Shown here: positions 1 to 7,706 of the stretch, piece by piece
How the letters are laid out: each line of letters begins with the position of its first letter
Numbering within the stretch: the stretch's first letter is position 1
Assembly (NCBI GenBank): GCA_029564595.1
Contig: JAKQPS010000191.1
Span: 1-48,608 of the forward strand
Direction: 5' to 3'
Source: a bacterium
GTDB lineage: Bacteria; UBP15; UBA6099
DNA length: 48,608 nucleotides
The notes under the pieces: model-generated
What the model was told of the DNA's origin: nothing
Database searches by the model: none
The model's input: the letters and a program-made list of their open reading frames with translations, nothing else
Position numbers and translations under genes: made by a program

Positions 1-142
1 CCCCGTTCATGTCCGCAGCCGTCCACGGAACCGGATAACCCTGCGACGTGAGACACGAGTATTTCTGACCCACCGGCTTGTCCACGCTCATCCGCGCCGT
101 AGTGTCCAGCGTGTCCACAAGGCACCGCGTCGAACATTTCAT
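1..142 (-). CDS. Possible 5' part of a leftward gene, cut by the window edge
   Basis: From an ATG at 142 (complement) a frame stays open to the window edge, about 47 codons. Codon third positions are mostly G or C, as in the sure genes of this window, and the product is Cys/Thr rich at its start (MKCSTRCLVD). I do not recognise the family. No good Shine-Dalgarno precedes the ATG, and the frame is open a little further upstream (to a stop about 14 codons before), so the true start could be earlier or this could be an interior fragment of a gene. The remainder lies outside the window. Confidence 0.3.
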   Translation of the reverse strand, partial: MKCSTRCLVDTLDTTARMSVDKPVGQKYSCLTSQGYPVPWTAADMNG

Positions 143-760
143 CCTTCGTGCCGCCGATTGATTCACATATGCCGATCGCTCTAGTTGCCGCTACTGTTGT
201 CTTAGCAATATAATTAATAGTACCATAAAAAGTCGCGCTGTGTCACCGGGCCAATAACTTTTTGTCAAAAGTCGGGAGCGTTTTGTTGTTATGTTGTCAT
301 TGGATGGCGTCCGGGCGGAGGCGGGAGCGGAGGGACGTTGAAAATGGTTGCCCGCTTTCGCGGGCATGACGGAGGAGGGGAAGCAATAGGAATGGCGGCG
401 GGAATCGGCGAGGCTGTACCGCCCTACAAGGGAGGCGGGAATGAATTCCCGGGTGTTTTCGCGTCGCTCGCGTTTAAAGCGGCGATGAATCGCCGCACTC
501 CAAAGCGCGCGAAAAGCAGCGCGCGCACTGTCTAAACAAAACCCGTCTCGCAGTGAAATATACAAAAAGGCAAAGACGACTCGTAATGTACCAGCGTCAA
601 CAAAGTGTGAAATTGGATAGAAAACCCAACCTATCTGTTTTATTTCCAGCAAGTAAAACACTTCAATTCAGGAATAAAACACCCATCGCGAATAAGCCGC
701 CCTGTGTGATTCTACATATCAAGCGGCATTTATTTTGGAGCGCGGCGATGAATGTATGGA
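143..760. other. Non-coding stretch with dispersed hairpins
   Basis: No gene is convincing here. Open frames on both strands run through repeat-like sequence. The stretch holds a GCCCGC/GCGGGC hairpin element (350-365), a GCGGCGA-TGAA-TCGCCGC hairpin (479-496) and a GCGCGC inverted pair near 505-530. The string gcggcgatgaat recurs near 742-753. It looks like a landing zone for small dispersed repeats. Confidence 0.5.
338..374 (+). repeat. REP-like dispersed palindromic element, copy 1
   Basis: AAAATGGTTG is followed by a perfect hairpin, GCCCGC-TTTC-GCGGGC (350-365), then ATGACGG. A closely similar element lies in opposite orientation at 40732-40770. Such short palindromes next to a conserved flank resemble REP/BIME-type intergenic repeats. 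I only have two copies to compare. Confidence 0.55.
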
Positions 761-761
761 C

Positions 762-800
762 GGAGACATAGGCAACAAGTGTTCGGGGACATAGGTAACA
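762..800 (+). repeat. Two direct repeats of a 16-bp motif, possible IS-end remnant
   Basis: GGAGACATAGGCAACA (762-777) and GGGGACATAGGTAACA (785-800) are two near-identical 16-mers 23 bp apart. Read on the other strand (tgttacctatgtcccc) they resemble sequences I associate with the ends of IS481/IS21-type elements, from memory. No transposase is nearby, so at most this is a solo end. Confidence 0.4.
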
Positions 801-830
801 CATTTTGGATGGGAAACAAGTAGGAGAAGG

Positions 831-876
831 GGCCGCGCGCGCAACGCGCGCGCGCGCAATTTTGATTTTTTTTTAT
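831..876 (+). terminator. GC hairpin plus T-run upstream of ftsH
   Basis: An alternating CG stem (835-842 with 845-857, tight AA turn) is followed by AATTTTGA and a run of about ten T. This is a plausible intrinsic terminator for rightward transcription, sitting directly before the ftsH promoter. The alternating purine-pyrimidine tract could also take unusual structures. Confidence 0.4.
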
Positions 877-889
877 AATCTGTTATAAA
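861..889 (+). promoter_or_regulatory. Candidate ftsH promoter
   Basis: TTTGAT (861-866), a 17-base spacer and TATAAA (884-889) fit a sigma-70-type promoter. A TATAAT at 874-879 is an alternative -10 without a good -35. Transcription would start about 40 bases before the ftsH ATG. Confidence 0.35.
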
Positions 890-900
890 TAGAGAACGCT

Positions 901-935
901 GAAAGGAGCCGGGCGGAAACCGGCGCGGTTTATTT
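901..935 (+). promoter_or_regulatory. ftsH leader: SD separated from ATG by a hairpin
   Basis: The only clear Shine-Dalgarno (GAAAGGAG, 901-908) lies 27 bases before the ATG, too far for normal use. Between them GCCGG (908-912) can pair with CCGGC (920-924). Folding this hairpin would bring the SD to a workable distance, so it may act as a translational switch or just as a spacer. Confidence 0.3.
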
Positions 936-3482
936 ATGCAGTCACAACAGGGGCAGAACAAGTTCTCGAAATATTCTTTCCTCGTCATAATAATGATTTC
1001 TTTCATTGTTTTCTCTTTATTCATTAGAAATCCGATGGGCGGGGAGCAGCAGAAAATTTCTTACAGCGAGTTCCTTAATCTCGTCGAGTCCAAGAAGGTG
1101 TCGGAAGTTTCCATAATCAACAGCAGCAATAAGCTGAAAGGGACGCTTACGGACAAGACGCGGTTCATGGTGGACGCGCCGACGGACGCGGACCTAGTAA
1201 AAACTCTGCGCGCCAACAACATCAAATTCACCGCTGAGAACCCCGGACTCAAAGAGAACGCGGGGCAGTTTCTGGCGGTGATAATCGTGCCTGTCGTTCT
1301 TATCCTCGCGATATGGTTTTTGATAATGAGGCAGGCGAACGTTGGCGGCGGACAGGCGATGAGCTTCGGCCGCAGCAAGGCCAAGGTGTTGACTGACAAC
1401 CTGCCGAAGGTCAGCTTCAAGGACGTGGCCGGAGTGGACGAAGCGATTGAGGAACTTAAGGAAATTGTGGAGTTCCTGAAAGACCCGGGGCGGTTCCAGA
1501 AGATGGGGGCGAAGATTCCCAAGGGAGTGCTGTTGCTGGGGCCTCCGGGTTCGGGCAAGACGCTCCTGGCGCGGGCTATCGCCGGAGAGGCTCAGGTTCC
1601 TTTCTTCCACATGAGCGGCTCTGACTTTGTGGAGATGTTCGTCGGGGTGGGCGCGTCGAGAGTGAGAGACTTGTTCGACCAAGCGAAGAAGAACGCGCCT
1701 TGCCTTGTTTTCGTGGACGAGATAGACGCGGTGGGCAGGCAGCGGGGGGCCGGGCTTGGCGGCGGCCACGATGAAAGGGAGCAGACCCTCAATCAGTTGC
1801 TTGTCGAGATGGACGGTTTCGACGCCAACAAAGGCGTCATTCTCATAGCGGCGACGAACAGGCCGGACGTGCTGGACCCGGCGCTGCTGCGTCCGGGACG
1901 TTTCGACCGCAGGGTGGTGGTTGACCGCCCGGACCTGAACGGCAGGCGCGCCATTCTGGACGTTCACGCCAAAGGAAAGCCGCTTGACCCTGCGGTGGAT
2001 CTGGACGTTATCGCCCGGCGAACTCCGGGGTTCACTGGCGCGGACTTGGAAAATGTTCTGAACGAGGCCGCGATACTTGCCGCGAGGGAAAACGCGGAGA
2101 TAATCACAGGCAGACACATAGAAGAATCTATTGACAGGAATATAGCAGGACCGGAGCGGCGAAGCAGGCTGTTGTCAGAAAAGGACAGGAAGGTCACCGC
2201 GTATCACGAGGCGGGGCACGCGCTGGTGGCGAAGACGCTGCCGGACTCCGACCCTGTGCATAAGATATCGATACTGCCGCGCGGGATGGCGCTGGGATAC
2301 ACGCTTCAGTTGCCGACCGAGGATAAATACCTTGAATCGAAGACGGCTCTTGTGAACGAGATATGCGTGCTGCTCGGAGGCAGGGCGGCGGAAGAGTTAA
2401 TGTTCGACGACATCACGACCGGGGCGTCGAATGATATCGAGCGCGCCACCCGGATAGCCCGCAGGATGGTCACGGAGTTCGGGATGAGCGAGTCTCTCGG
2501 CCCATTGTCATTCGGCAACAAGACGGAGGCCATCTTTCTCGGCAGGGACCTTGCGCGCGAGAGGGACTACAGCGAAGAGGTCGCCGCGAAGATCGACGGC
2601 GAGGTTCGCGGCATCGTCGAGAGCTGCCATTCCAAGGTGAAGGAAATGCTTTCCGAACACAGGGACAAGCTGGAGCTTGTGGCGGAAAAGCTCATTGAGC
2701 GGGAGTTCCTCGAAGGCGTCAGGCTCGAAAGCCTGCTTGAAGGCAAGGACTTGTCAGAAGAGGAAATCGAGCGGCTGGAAGAGGAAAAGAAGAAGATAGA
2801 CGAAGAGAAGAACAAGGCGCGGATAGAGAAAAAAGAGGCGAAGGAGAAAGAGGAGCTTGCCGCCGCCGAGAAAAGAGAGAACGGGGAGCAGGCAGGAGGC
2901 GCAGTCGAGGAGAAAGCGGACGACGCGCCCGGCGCGGATGAATCCAACGCGGACATGCGCGCTCTGGAAATCGCCCTTGAGAGAGCGGGCGGGCTTACCG
3001 CAGGCTGTTACCGCGCCCTCAAGAAAGCGTTCGGCGAAATCACCGCGCCGTTCTTGGAAAACGAGAGGATGAAACTCGCTCTGGGAGCGGTCGAAGATTT
3101 GATAAAAGGAAGCCAGTCGAAAGCCGCCGAGTTGGCTTTGAGGCGTCTGGTCAGGGAGAGCGATGAAGGCGCGCTGGAGGCGGGGTTCAGGCTTAGGCTG
3201 GCGATGCTTTACACCGCGCTGGGGCGCGCGGACAGGGCCGCCGAGGAGATAACAGCGGCGCTCTACGCGGCGTCGGAAAATCTTGCCCGCGAAACCGAGA
3301 AATCGCTAGTCGGCGCTGTTGGCTTCCTGCGTATTTTCAACGAGGAATTCAGTCGAAAAAAAATCCCGTTCGCCAGCTTCATCGCCGACAGGGGCGAAAT
3401 AGAGAAAATCGAGAAAAAGTTTCAGGAGTGGGAGAAGAAGGCGGGAGAGGACATGGGCGGTTTCTTCAGTCCGACCGCGTGA
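936..3482 (+). CDS. ftsH: FtsH, membrane-anchored AAA+ zinc metalloprotease, with long C-terminal extension
   Basis: FtsH is an ATP-driven inner-membrane protease that degrades membrane and regulatory proteins as a hexamer. Two membrane segments (about 14-30 and 112-130) frame a short periplasmic domain. The AAA+ module has Walker A GPPGSGKT (202-209), Walker B VFVDEIDA and the SRH ([20 protein letters not shown]). The zinc site is HEAGH (424-428), with the downstream TTGASNDI region supplying the third ligand. A typical FtsH is about 600-650 residues; this one has 848. After the normal end near residue 607 come about 50 very charged residues (Glu/Lys-rich, probably coiled coil), then about 180 residues of helical, TPR-like sequence. 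This tail is atypical and I do not know its role. The start at 936 is the only Met before the first membrane helix. Confidence 0.97.
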   Translation: MQSQQGQNKFSKYSFLVIIMISFIVFSLFIRNPMGGEQQKISYSEFLNLVESKKVSEVSIINSSNKLKGTLTDKTRFMVDAPTDADLVKTLRANNIKFTAENPGLKENAGQFLAVIIVPVVLILAIWFLIMRQANVGGGQAMSFGRSKAKVLTDNLPKVSFKDVAGVDEAIEELKEIVEFLKDPGRFQKMGAKIPKGVLLLGPPGSGKTLLARAIAGEAQVPFFHMSGSDFVEMFVGVGASRVRDLFDQAKKNAPCLVFVDEIDAVGRQRGAGLGGGHDEREQTLNQLLVEMDGFDANKGVILIAATNRPDVLDPALLRPGRFDRRVVVDRPDLNGRRAILDVHAKGKPLDPAVDLDVIARRTPGFTGADLENVLNEAAILAARENAEIITGRHIEESIDRNIAGPERRSRLLSEKDRKVTAYHEAGHALVAKTLPDSDPVHKISILPRGMALGYTLQLPTEDKYLESKTALVNEICVLLGGRAAEELMFDDITTGASNDIERATRIARRMVTEFGMSESLGPLSFGNKTEAIFLGRDLARERDYSEEVAAKIDGEVRGIVESCHSKVKEMLSEHRDKLELVAEKLIEREFLEGVRLESLLEGKDLSEEEIERLEEEKKKIDEEKNKARIEKKEAKEKEELAAAEKRENGEQAGGAVEEKADDAPGADESNADMRALEIALERAGGLTAGCYRALKKAFGEITAPFLENERMKLALGAVEDLIKGSQSKAAELALRRLVRESDEGALEAGFRLRLAMLYTALGRADRAAEEITAALYAASENLARETEKSLVGAVGFLRIFNEEFSRKKIPFASFIADRGEIEKIEKKFQEWEKKAGEDMGGFFSPTA

Positions 3483-3497
3483 TTCCGGAGGAGAGAG

Positions 3498-4019
3498 ATG
3501 AGCAACGAGGCGCTTATCGTTATTGATATGTTGAATGATTTCGTTTGCGAGGACGGCGCGCTTTACATAGGCGAAACTGTCGGCAAGATAATCCCTGAAA
3601 TACAGAAGAAAATCTCGAAATGCCGGGAGAGCGGGATCCCCGTGATATACGTGTGCGACAACCACGACGAGGACGACGCAGAGTTCGAGATGTTTCCCAA
3701 GCACGCCACCGCCGGGAGCCGGGGCGCGGAGATTCACAAAGACCTGCGCCCGAGGCCGGACGACGCGGTGGTTATGAAGAAAAGGTTCAGCGCTTTCTTC
3801 GGAACGAATTTTGAAGATTTGCTGAAGGAAAAAGAAATCGACACGCTGGAACTGTGCGGCGTATGCACTAATATTTGTGTGTTATACACATGCGCGGACG
3901 CGCGCGCGCGCGGGCTGTCGGTGAGAGTGGACAGGCGGTGCGTGGACACTTTCGACCGCGCGGCCCACGAGTTCGCTCTGAAGGAAATGGAGCGCACTCT
4001 CGGCGCCAAGCTGATATGA
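3498..4019 (+). CDS. Isochorismatase-family cysteine hydrolase (nicotinamidase-like)
   Basis: A 173-residue protein of the isochorismatase/nicotinamidase superfamily, cytosolic hydrolases that cleave amides (for example nicotinamide, peroxyureidoacrylate) or vinyl ethers. The Asp-Lys-Cys triad is visible: D10 (VIDMLNDF), K94 before FSAF, and C127 in GVCTNICV. The metal-binding region CDNHDEDDAEF is also typical. GGAGGAGAG lies 6 bases before the ATG, 15 bases after ftsH, so the two are probably co-transcribed. A hairpin terminator follows. The substrate cannot be told from sequence; nicotinamidase (PncA) is the leading guess from the size and motif pattern. Confidence 0.85.
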   Translation: MSNEALIVIDMLNDFVCEDGALYIGETVGKIIPEIQKKISKCRESGIPVIYVCDNHDEDDAEFEMFPKHATAGSRGAEIHKDLRPRPDDAVVMKKRFSAFFGTNFEDLLKEKEIDTLELCGVCTNICVLYTCADARARGLSVRVDRRCVDTFDRAAHEFALKEMERTLGAKLI

Positions 4020-4047
4020 TTCCGGTTTAGTTGCGATGACTAATCGG

Positions 4048-4075
4048 GCGCGGCTCGGGCCGCGCGTTTGTTTTT
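4048..4075 (+). terminator. Intrinsic terminator after the isochorismatase gene
   Basis: GCGCGGC (4048-4054) pairs with GCCGCGC (4059-4065) over a TCGG loop and is followed by GTTTGTTTTT. It ends the ftsH unit just upstream of cysS. Confidence 0.65.
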
Positions 4076-4087
4076 ATGGAGGAACCG

Positions 4088-5563
4088 ATGGAATCGTCGG
4101 CGGAAAACTTCAAAGGTTTGAGAGTGACAAATGACCTGACGCGGACGAAAGAGCCTTTCTCGCCTGTCAACGGCGACAGAGTGAATATGTACGTCTGCGG
4201 CGTCACCGCCTACGATCACTGCCACATCGGGCACGCAAGATGCTATATCAGCTTCGACGTCATTCGGAGATATCTCGAATTCAAAGGCTACGGAGTGTTC
4301 CACATTCAAAACTTCACGGACGTGGACGACAAGATAATCAACAAGGCGAACGAGTTGGGAATAAGTTTCGGAGAGCTGGCGAGGGAGCACGAGACCAGTT
4401 ATTTCGACACTATGGACGCGCTGGGAGTAAAAAGGGCGACGGCGTATCCGAGAGCGACTGAGCACATCGAGCCGATGATAAAGATGATTTCCGGGCTTAT
4501 CGAAAAAGGGCACGCGTACGAGGCGGAGGGAAACGTTTACTTCAGCGTGTCAACGTTCGAGGGGTACGGCCGGATGGCGGGCACGGAGGGCGACACTGCG
4601 GCGGCTGACGGGCAGACCGAGCCGGGCAAGCGGGAGCGCAGGGATTTCGCTCTTTGGAAGGCGGCCAAAGAGGGCGAGCCGTGGTGGGATAGCCCGTGGG
4701 GGAAAGGCCGTCCCGGCTGGCATCTGGAATGTTCCGCGATGGCGGTGGAAATCGCCGGGCCGACCCTCGACATCCACGGCGGCGGACGCGACCTGATGTT
4801 CCCGCACCACGAAAACGAAATCGCTCAGTCCGAGGCTTTCACCGGAAAACCGTTCGCAAAATACTGGCTGCACAACGGTTTCGTGGAACTGGACAAGGAA
4901 AAGATGTCGAAGTCCCTCGGCAATGTCATACATTTAAAAGATATATTGAAGAAGACCCGGCCGGACGCGCTCCGGCTGCTGTTTCTATCCGCGCACTACA
5001 GGTCGCCGGTGAGTTATTCGGACGACAGGCTGGCGGAGGCGGAGAAGGGGCTGGCGCGGTTCGAGACATTTTTTGCGAAGGTTGAGGCGGCGGTCGGGCG
5101 GGCCGGGCAGGGGGACGTCGGGGACAGGGCGGAGGCGGTTAGGAACGCGGCAAGCAAGGCGCGCGCGGACTTCATCGCCGCTATGGACGACGACTTCGAT
5201 ACCCCGGCGGCGCTCGCGTCGCTGTTTACTCTGGTTCGAACAGCGAACACGCGGATGGCGGAAAATGACTCGGCCACCGGCGCGCGGGCGACCCGCGCGG
5301 AGGCGGACGCCCTGATGGCGGCTAAGGACGTCGCGCTCGAATTGGGCGGCATCCTTGGATTGTTCCAAGGCGGCGTTTCGACCGCCCGCTCCGAAGACGC
5401 AGGGCTTGTGGACGCGCTTATCGGACTGCTCGTCCGCATCAGAGACGGCGCGCGCGCGAAAAAGGACTGGGCGGTTTCGGATGCTGTAAGAGACGAGCTT
5501 GACAAGCTCGGTTTTGCAATCGAGGACGGCCCGTCGGGGACGTCTTGGCGAAGGAAACAGTGA
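4088..5563 (+). CDS. cysS: Cysteinyl-tRNA synthetase
   Basis: A class I aminoacyl-tRNA synthetase that charges tRNA-Cys. HIGH is at 46-49 and KMSKS at 272-276. The zinc ligands that select cysteine are C37, C215, H240 and E244, spaced as in the Escherichia coli enzyme. The C-terminal anticodon-binding helical domain is present and the length (491) is slightly above the usual 460-480. The ATG at 4076 overlaps the Shine-Dalgarno itself (GGAGGAA, 4078-4084), so I chose the ATG at 4088, five bases after it. A terminator lies immediately upstream, and the gene probably has its own promoter near that hairpin, though none is obvious. Confidence 0.97.
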   Translation: MESSAENFKGLRVTNDLTRTKEPFSPVNGDRVNMYVCGVTAYDHCHIGHARCYISFDVIRRYLEFKGYGVFHIQNFTDVDDKIINKANELGISFGELAREHETSYFDTMDALGVKRATAYPRATEHIEPMIKMISGLIEKGHAYEAEGNVYFSVSTFEGYGRMAGTEGDTAAADGQTEPGKRERRDFALWKAAKEGEPWWDSPWGKGRPGWHLECSAMAVEIAGPTLDIHGGGRDLMFPHHENEIAQSEAFTGKPFAKYWLHNGFVELDKEKMSKSLGNVIHLKDILKKTRPDALRLLFLSAHYRSPVSYSDDRLAEAEKGLARFETFFAKVEAAVGRAGQGDVGDRAEAVRNAASKARADFIAAMDDDFDTPAALASLFTLVRTANTRMAENDSATGARATRAEADALMAAKDVALELGGILGLFQGGVSTARSEDAGLVDALIGLLVRIRDGARAKKDWAVSDAVRDELDKLGFAIEDGPSGTSWRRKQ

Positions 5564-5567
5564 TCGA

Positions 5568-5603
5568 GGCGCGCGCGGCGCGCCGGACGCAGCGCTTTTT
5601 ATT
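5568..5603 (+). terminator. Candidate terminator after cysS
   Basis: GGCGCGC (5568-5574) and GCGCGCC (5578-5584) form a strong stem; 11 bases later comes TTTTTATTT. A second option uses GCGC (581-584) with the GCGC directly before the T-run. Moderate support only. Confidence 0.4.
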
Positions 5604-5626
5604 TCGACTGACGGAGGTTGTTTGAG

Positions 5627-6889
5627 ATGGGAATGACGATGACGGAAAAAATATTGGCCGCGAGCAGCGGGCGGGAGTCGGTGCGGCCCGGAGAGATTGT
5701 TCTCGCCGAATGCGACCTGATGATGGGCCACGACGTGACCGCTCCGCCCGCTATCAACGAGTTCAGGAAGACGGGCGCGGCGAAGGTCAAGGACCCGGAC
5801 AGAATAGCTCTCGTGAACGACCACTTCGTGCCGAACAAGGACATAATGAGCGCGGCGCTCGCGAAGGCGATGAGGGAATTCGCGCGCGAGCAGGGCATTA
5901 AGAAATACTTCGAGGTGGGGCGTTCAGGGGTGTGCCACGCGCTGCTGCCGGAAGAGGGGCTGGTGTCCCCCGGCGACGTGGTTATCGGGGCTGACAGCCA
6001 CACATGCACGCACGGCGCGATGGGGGCATTCGCGACGGGCGTGGGAAGCACCGACTTGGCCGCCGCTTGGGCCACCGGCAAAATATGGCTTAAAACTCCC
6101 GAAACGATGGCGTTCGACATTTCCGGCGCTCCTTCAAAATGGGCGTTCGGCAAAGATGTCATCCTGAAAATAATCGGCATGATCGGAGTCGACGGAGCCA
6201 GATACCGGGCGATGGAGTTCAGAGGGCCGGGAGTCGCCGCGATGTCGATTTATGACAGGCTGACCATGGCGAACATGGCGATTGAGGCGGGAGCCAAGAA
6301 CGGAATATTCGAGGCGGACGAAAAAACGGCGGAATATCTGGCGGGGACTCCGGCGCGCAAAGGAAAAATCTACGCCAGCGACGCGGACGCCGTATTCGCG
6401 GACGTGGTGAAAGTTGACATTGAGGGAATGGAGCCTGTGGTGGCGTGCCCAAGCCTGCCGGAGAACGTGAAGGCGGTCGGCGAACTGAAGGGCGTCAAAA
6501 TAGACCAGTCGTTCGTCGGCTCGTGCACGAACGGGTGGCTGCCGGACCTGAGGCTGGCCGCAAGCGTGATAAAGGGAAAGAAAGTGCATCCCGAAGTCAG
6601 GATGATAGTGATACCGGCAACGCAAAGGATATACCGGGCGGCGATGGCGGAAGGGCTGCTGGATATATTCGCGGAGGCGGGAGCGGCGGTGAGCGCGCCC
6701 ACGTGCGGGCCGTGCCTCGGCGGCCACATGGGCGTTCTGGCGGAGGGCGAGGTAGCCGTCAGCACCACAAACAGGAACTTTATCGGCAGGATGGGCCATG
6801 TAAAAAGCTTGGTCTATCTTTCCAACCCGGCGGTGGCGGCGGCGTCTGCGGTCGCGGGCGAAATTGTTCATCCCGAAGAAATAATGTGA
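5627..6889 (+). CDS. leuC: 3-isopropylmalate dehydratase-type large subunit (aconitase family)
   Basis: The large subunit of an aconitase-family hydro-lyase, normally isomerising 2-isopropylmalate to 3-isopropylmalate in leucine synthesis. The 4Fe-4S ligands are C300 (GSCTNG), C360 and C363 (CGPCLGG). Other family marks are DSHTCTHGAMGAFATGVGSTD and NRNFIGRMG. At 420 residues it is the short two-subunit type common in archaea and many bacteria; some of these enzymes act instead as homoaconitase or methylmalate dehydratase, which sequence alone cannot settle. The frame opens at a TTG at 5618, but GGAGG (5613-5617) fits the ATG at 5627 (9-base spacing) best; ATG 5633 is the alternative. leuD follows 7 bases downstream. 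Confidence 0.9.
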   Translation: MGMTMTEKILAASSGRESVRPGEIVLAECDLMMGHDVTAPPAINEFRKTGAAKVKDPDRIALVNDHFVPNKDIMSAALAKAMREFAREQGIKKYFEVGRSGVCHALLPEEGLVSPGDVVIGADSHTCTHGAMGAFATGVGSTDLAAAWATGKIWLKTPETMAFDISGAPSKWAFGKDVILKIIGMIGVDGARYRAMEFRGPGVAAMSIYDRLTMANMAIEAGAKNGIFEADEKTAEYLAGTPARKGKIYASDADAVFADVVKVDIEGMEPVVACPSLPENVKAVGELKGVKIDQSFVGSCTNGWLPDLRLAASVIKGKKVHPEVRMIVIPATQRIYRAAMAEGLLDIFAEAGAAVSAPTCGPCLGGHMGVLAEGEVAVSTTNRNFIGRMGHVKSLVYLSNPAVAAASAVAGEIVHPEEIM

Positions 6890-6896
6890 GGTTGCC

Positions 6897-7400
6897 ATGA
6901 GCGAAACATTCAAAGGAAAAGTCTGGAAGTTCGGACACAATATCGACACCGACATAATAATTCCGGCGATGTACCTGAACACGACCGACCCGGAAAAGCT
7001 CGCCGACCACTGCATGGAGGGCGAGTTCCCCGAATTCAGGAAGGCGGTGACGCCCGGCGACATCCTGTTGGCGGGCGAGAATTTCGGGTGCGGCAGTTCG
7101 AGGGAGCACGCGCCGGTGTGCATCCGCGCGGCGGGCATATCCTGCGTGGTGGCGACGTCTTTCGCGAGGATTTTCTTCAGGAACTCGATAAATATCGGGT
7201 TGCCTGTGATCGAGGCGGCGGACGTGTGGGATCAGACGGAACAGGGCGACGTCCTTGAAGCGAATCCCAACGGAGGCATCCTCAGAAACATCACGAAGAG
7301 CCGGGAATATAAGACGGCGGCGTATCCGGAATTCGTCAGAGAGATAATATCCTCCGGCGGACTCATCGAGTGGGTCAAGGCGCGCGAAGGCGTCAGATAG
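6897..7400 (+). CDS. leuD: 3-isopropylmalate dehydratase-type small subunit
   Basis: The swivelling small subunit that completes the active site with the large subunit encoded just upstream. The substrate-binding loop GCGSSREH is at 64-71 and the N-terminal DTDIIIPAMYL is typical. The length, 167 residues, is that of the stand-alone short subunit (about 160-170), not the 200-residue LeuD of enteric bacteria. YLNTT in the loop that contacts the substrate is typical for this short type and does not by itself decide between isopropylmalate and homoaconitate. A terminator begins at its stop codon. Confidence 0.9.
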   Translation: MSETFKGKVWKFGHNIDTDIIIPAMYLNTTDPEKLADHCMEGEFPEFRKAVTPGDILLAGENFGCGSSREHAPVCIRAAGISCVVATSFARIFFRNSINIGLPVIEAADVWDQTEQGDVLEANPNGGILRNITKSREYKTAAYPEFVREIISSGGLIEWVKAREGVR

Positions 7401-7440
7401 TCCGCGCCGCCGCGCGCGCATCGAATGCGGACACTTTTTT
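7400..7440 (+). terminator. Terminator after leuD
   Basis: GTCCGC (7400-7405) pairs with GCGGAC (7427-7432); the loop contains further GC pairing potential. CTTTTTT follows at once. It ends the leuCD unit. Confidence 0.6.
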
Positions 7441-7614
7441 GCTAGGCCGCGAAGACTGATCCGAAACTTGGCTCCTAACCGGCAGTTCATCATTGAGCCG
7501 TGGAAAATCGCTTATAAACCAGCAATATTTGTGTTTGTTGCGCAAATATGTCAGTCGCGGTTTTAATGTCCGCAATCATTCTTTTCGTCTGTCGCGCACA
7601 TTTTGGCATTATTC

Positions 7615-7644
7615 TTGATATAACAATTCATTATTTGATAGAAT
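7615..7644 (+). promoter_or_regulatory. Candidate promoter of the rpoN-chemosensory operon
   Basis: TTGATA (7615-7620), 18 bases, TAGAAT (7639-7644): five of six consensus bases at both boxes. The predicted start is near 7651, giving a leader of about 55 bases. The rest of the 7441-7706 gap is AT-rich and shows no gene. Confidence 0.5.
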
Positions 7645-7706
7645 ATTGTTTGAATTAACACTGAAACGTGTAATTAGTATATATGTGTGTGAAAGGCCGG
7701 TAAACG

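Noticed and set aside
191-661. 156-codon open frame on the complement strand
   Set aside because: It runs through the REP-like hairpin and other repeats, has no SD and no gene-like codon pattern.
4076-4087. ATG at 4076 as the start of cysS
   Set aside because: It overlaps the Shine-Dalgarno that serves the ATG at 4088.
7603-7620. TTGGCATTATTCTTGAT as a -24/-12 sigma-54 promoter before rpoN
   Set aside because: The -12 element lacks the GC of TTGCA, and the same bases fit a better sigma-70-type promoter.
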